DNA from: Pleurotus ostreatus/Saccharomyces cerevisiae fusant
Lineage: Eukaryota > Opisthokonta
Direction: 5' to 3'
DNA length: 30,394 nt
NCBI GenBank assembly: GCA_024196135.1
Contig: JAMQCK010000291.1
Location: forward strand, 1-30,394
Within the stretch, counting starts at the first letter, position 1. The number at the start of each line of letters is the position of its first letter. This document shows positions 27,342 through 30,394 of the stretch, piece after piece. Position numbers and translations under genes: made by a program. The notes under the pieces are model-generated. The model saw only the letters and a list, made by a program, of their open reading frames with translations. It searched no databases and was not told where the DNA came from.

Positions 27342-30300
27342 TCAGCTTTTGCCAGCGGCCTGCGATTGCGAGAAGCGCTCCTCTTGGAACTCGTCCAGAC
27401 GAATCAGAATCTTCTGCTTCTGCTCCTCGGTCTCATTCTCACTGCAGTAGAGTCAGTATCCTCACATGCTCCAGAAAGCCAGAACTACGCACAATTCCTT
27501 CGCGTACTCCAACAGACTCGCTCGATCGCTGACGATCCCCAGAGCCACCAAGACCTCGTACTTCTCCAACAACCTTTCAGAATTCCGTCAACAACTATTC
27601 ATCACGATATTTATCTGCGAACGTACCTCTGCTTATATGTTCGAGTATCCTTCGCCGGCGTAGGTGGCGGCGCTCGTTTGGATGGCGACGGTTCTCTGGG
27701 TGGTGGCGTGGGCGGCTTGGGCGAGGCTACAGGCATCGTTGGAAGCTGCCCTCTCGGAGGCGGCACATAAGGAACCCCAGCCGCCAACGCCGCCGCCTTC
27801 GCCTCGCGGAACACCTTGCCTCGCCGTGGAGGCCAATTCGGATCCGACTGAAGAGTACTCGTCGCCTTCGCCTTGCTCGTGCTGGCGCGGGGTTTCTGTA
27901 TGGAAGCATCAGCGTGCTGTACTTTCCCTCGGCCCGAGCAACAGAGTCAATATACAACTCACCTTCGCAGCCGGCGCCTTGCTCGTACTCGCGCTCGCCA
28001 TCGACTTCCTCGGCGCGCCCTTGATCAGTTCGTCGTTGCGGTGCGTGTACGTGACCCCGCTCTCGCTGAGGATGCGCTGCTCGGCGGTCTGCGCCTGCTT
28101 CTGCTTCTTCTTTGGTGCTAATGATTTTGCGTCAGCCAAACATCCCCACACCAACCCAAACAGATCCACTCACACATATCATCAAACATGAACGCTCCCA
28201 ACCCGCGCAGGTCAGCCTGTTCGCGCCCATTAGCACACCCACCCCCTAATCTCGCCACAACTCGCACTCACCGCTTCCTCCTTCCCCAACAATTTCTTGC
28301 CATCCTTGCCTTTCTTCGCCGTCGACCCACTCGCGCTCCCCTTCGCCAAATTAAAGTCCAAATCCGCAATGGTCGCCCGCTCGATGGCCATCTTCGTCGT
28401 CTGCTCGTCCTCATGATACGTGAACATGTTCTTGATGCCGAAGAGCTCGCCCTGCTTCTGCGGGTCGCCCTGGACGCCGGTGAAGTATCTATGGCGCGAG
28501 GTCAGCCAGAATTGCTACGATATAATTAACGTGAAATTCAAAGCTCACCGAGTCTGCGCACTCGCATCATAGCCGATGGCCATCTGCTGCTGCTTGTATA
28601 GCTGCCTCGCGTAGACGAGCTCTTCCAGGGAGCCGCCGCCAAGGAGGCGGTATACATATACTGCGAAAATTGTCAGCGAAATGTCTTCGTGCACGACAGC
28701 ATCTAAGCTCACCATCCCGAGTCTGTCCATAGCGGAAGGCGCTAGTAGTAGAGCGTGGTTAGCAAAATGATTCTCGATCGAGTTCTAGATCACAACATAC
28801 CGATCCATCGCCTGAAGGTCGTGCGCGGGGTTCCAGTTGGGATCTATCGATATAAGTCGCAATCAGTGTCATGCCTCGAGTAGCGCAAGCAAGGACACCT
28901 ACCAAAGATGACCACCTTATTCGCCGCGGTCAGATTGATACCCGTACCGCCCGCCAATGTCGAGATGAGGAAGCAGTAGACCTCCGGCTGCTCGTTAAAC
29001 TCGTCGATGTACTTTTGGCCTGGATGGGTTGTCAGTGATTGTACTCCAAGCACGGCGGATACGTGGTACGAAGGAGGATACAGGGATACTCACGATGCTT
29101 CTGCGGCACACTGCCATCGAGCTTGCGGAAGTCGTACGCTGCAAAAGCCACACATCAGTTTGCTTATCATCCGACCATGCTTATGCGAAGAACGGCAAGG
29201 AAGAATAGACATACAATCCCGCTTCATATGAAACTCCAGCACCTCCATCAACTTGAGGCTCTTCGTGAAGATCAGGACCTTGTTCGAGCCCTCCTTGTGC
29301 CACTGCTTTAGGAGGGCGCGGAGGATCTATCGAGGTACGTTCAGTCCGTTATGTGTAACACACGTCTGAAGAACGCAGGTCACTCACATCGAGCTTCCCA
29401 CACATATCCCTCTGCAGGATCGCCAAGCTGTACGTGAGCTTGTACCGCCTGCCCTCATCCGCGTAGATGTCCTTCATAACGCGCTTGTTCAAGTCCGCGT
29501 ACCGCTCGATCTGTTCCGGGGTGTCATTCGGGCCTGATGATACGGACGGCGCGTGTGAGCCGACTGCGTGCGTACCATTACACAAGCATAGAGGGAGTAA
29601 CTCACCAGGAAGCAACAACGCCACATGATTCGCACACGAGATGAGGTGGTGCATGTAAACGAAGAGGTTCTCCGGCTGGAAGGGGTGGCAGCATTTCTTT
29701 CGACTGTGACCATATTCAGTCAGTGTTTAGTATCGCGCAAAAATGACAACAGTCTAGCACGCACGCATTTCTACTCCCACACGGACACGGGTCCTCCTTC
29801 ATGATCAGATCTTGCACCTCGGGAAGCGCCAGGATGCGCTTGTACACCTCCCGCTGAATGGGCGCCAAAGGGCAGAATACGGCTTGATCAATTTTCTGAG
29901 GGAGCTGGGAGGGATTGTCAGTCTAGTGAGTCGGAGGACGCGGAGGAAGGGATTGATACGAAGGGAGATACGCACTTGTTCTTTGATCAGGAACTTCGTG
30001 CGCCGCAGGAAGAATCTGGGTAGAATGACCTTGTTAAGGATCTCGGCGATTTCCTGAGGAAGAGTAAGCAAGGAGTAGGTAGCAAGCAAGTGAGATACGT
30101 GCGTCTTGCTTCATCCGCTGCTCGGCAGTTGCTGAAGCGGACTGTCCTACAACTAAGGGCTTGACGATCGTGCTCTTCCATTGAGCTCTGGACCCAAGGC
30201 TAAGAAATGCCTGTCAGAGAAAGATCTCCGCGAAGCAATAAAGCCACCTACGCGCCAGGATTTGTCCAATCCAACACCGGGTGCATCTCCATATACGAAT

Positions 30301-30394
30301 TCTGGATCAACGTCCCAGTCAACGCGAACCGCCTCATGCACTTAAACCGATTCACAGCCTGCGTCAGCCCTGCATCCGCCCTCTTGATAACATG
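27342..30394 (-). CDS. ERCC6L2: SNF2-family ATPase, ERCC6L2-like, 5' end cut off by window
   Basis: SNF2/Rad54-like DNA translocase; ERCC6L2 in animals works in DNA repair. Eighteen exons: 30252-30394, 30103-30199, 29976-30053, 29765-29904, 29606-29703, 29388-29533, 29215-29326, 29094-29138, 28903-29019, 28801-28843, 28713-28741, 28549-28660, 28272-28488, 28174-28216, 27963-28117, 27627-27895, 27493-27573 and 27342-27441, in frame for 674 residues. It opens at the His of the DExH box (HVIKRADAG), then motif III-like LTGTLIQN, LPRFFLRRTK, a Cys-rich CPCGSRNARKKCC, NKVLIFTKSLKLMEVLE, motif V STLAGGTGINLTAAN and motif VI DRAFRYGQTRDV. The family signature after the core, YARQLYKQQQ then RYFTGVQGDPQKQGELFGIKN, supports ERCC6L2 over CSB/Rad26. 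The C-terminus is basic and Pro-rich, ending in a helical segment. ATP-binding motifs I and Ia lie outside the window. Confidence 0.9.

Overview
This window looks like nuclear DNA from a basidiomycete fungus, most likely an Agaricomycete. The evidence is GC-rich coding sequence, genes broken by many introns of about 50 bases, short gene spacing on both strands, and proteins matching fungal or eukaryotic families. I rebuilt about 60 introns by keeping the reading frame across GT-AG (twice GC-AG) junctions and matching known family motifs. No rRNA, tRNA, CRISPR array or recognisable transposon was seen.

Layout, left to right. A minus-strand gene for the second-largest RNA polymerase III subunit runs off the left edge (1-2730). 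Next come a minus-strand multi-pass membrane protein of unknown function (3032-4376) and a small secreted Ser/Ala/Pro-rich protein (4928-5353). A promoter-like region of about 1.4 kb leads to cytosolic leucyl-tRNA synthetase on the plus strand (6727-10406). It converges on a ubiquitin-conjugating enzyme of the UBE2G1 type (10772-11796, minus). A four-helix membrane protein with a long disordered tail follows (12621-15019, minus). A repeat-bearing intergenic region with two 22-bp-period minisatellites lies at 15020-16698. Then come an uncharacterised Lys-rich/Cys protein (16699-18761, plus) and a small Dabb-type stress-responsive A/B-barrel protein (19465-20242, plus). Two tandem paralogues of a small unknown family (20516-21117 and 22328-22998, minus) precede tRNA pseudouridine synthase DEG1/PUS3 (23310-24989), an otubain-type deubiquitinase (25376-27077) and an 18-exon SNF2 ATPase resembling ERCC6L2 that runs off the right edge (27342-30394), all on the minus strand.

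The genes do not form an operon or cluster. Most are housekeeping: Pol III transcription, tRNA charging, tRNA pseudouridylation, ubiquitin conjugation and removal, and DNA repair. Three deal with tRNA production or use, and two with ubiquitin, but nothing shows this is more than chance. The least explained items are the tandem paralogues with an invariant His plus a Trp-Asn-Cys motif, a SEC-C-like zinc knuckle inside the helicase, and a recurring promoter pair made of a CACGTG-type site beside AGTTSAACT in four intergenic regions.
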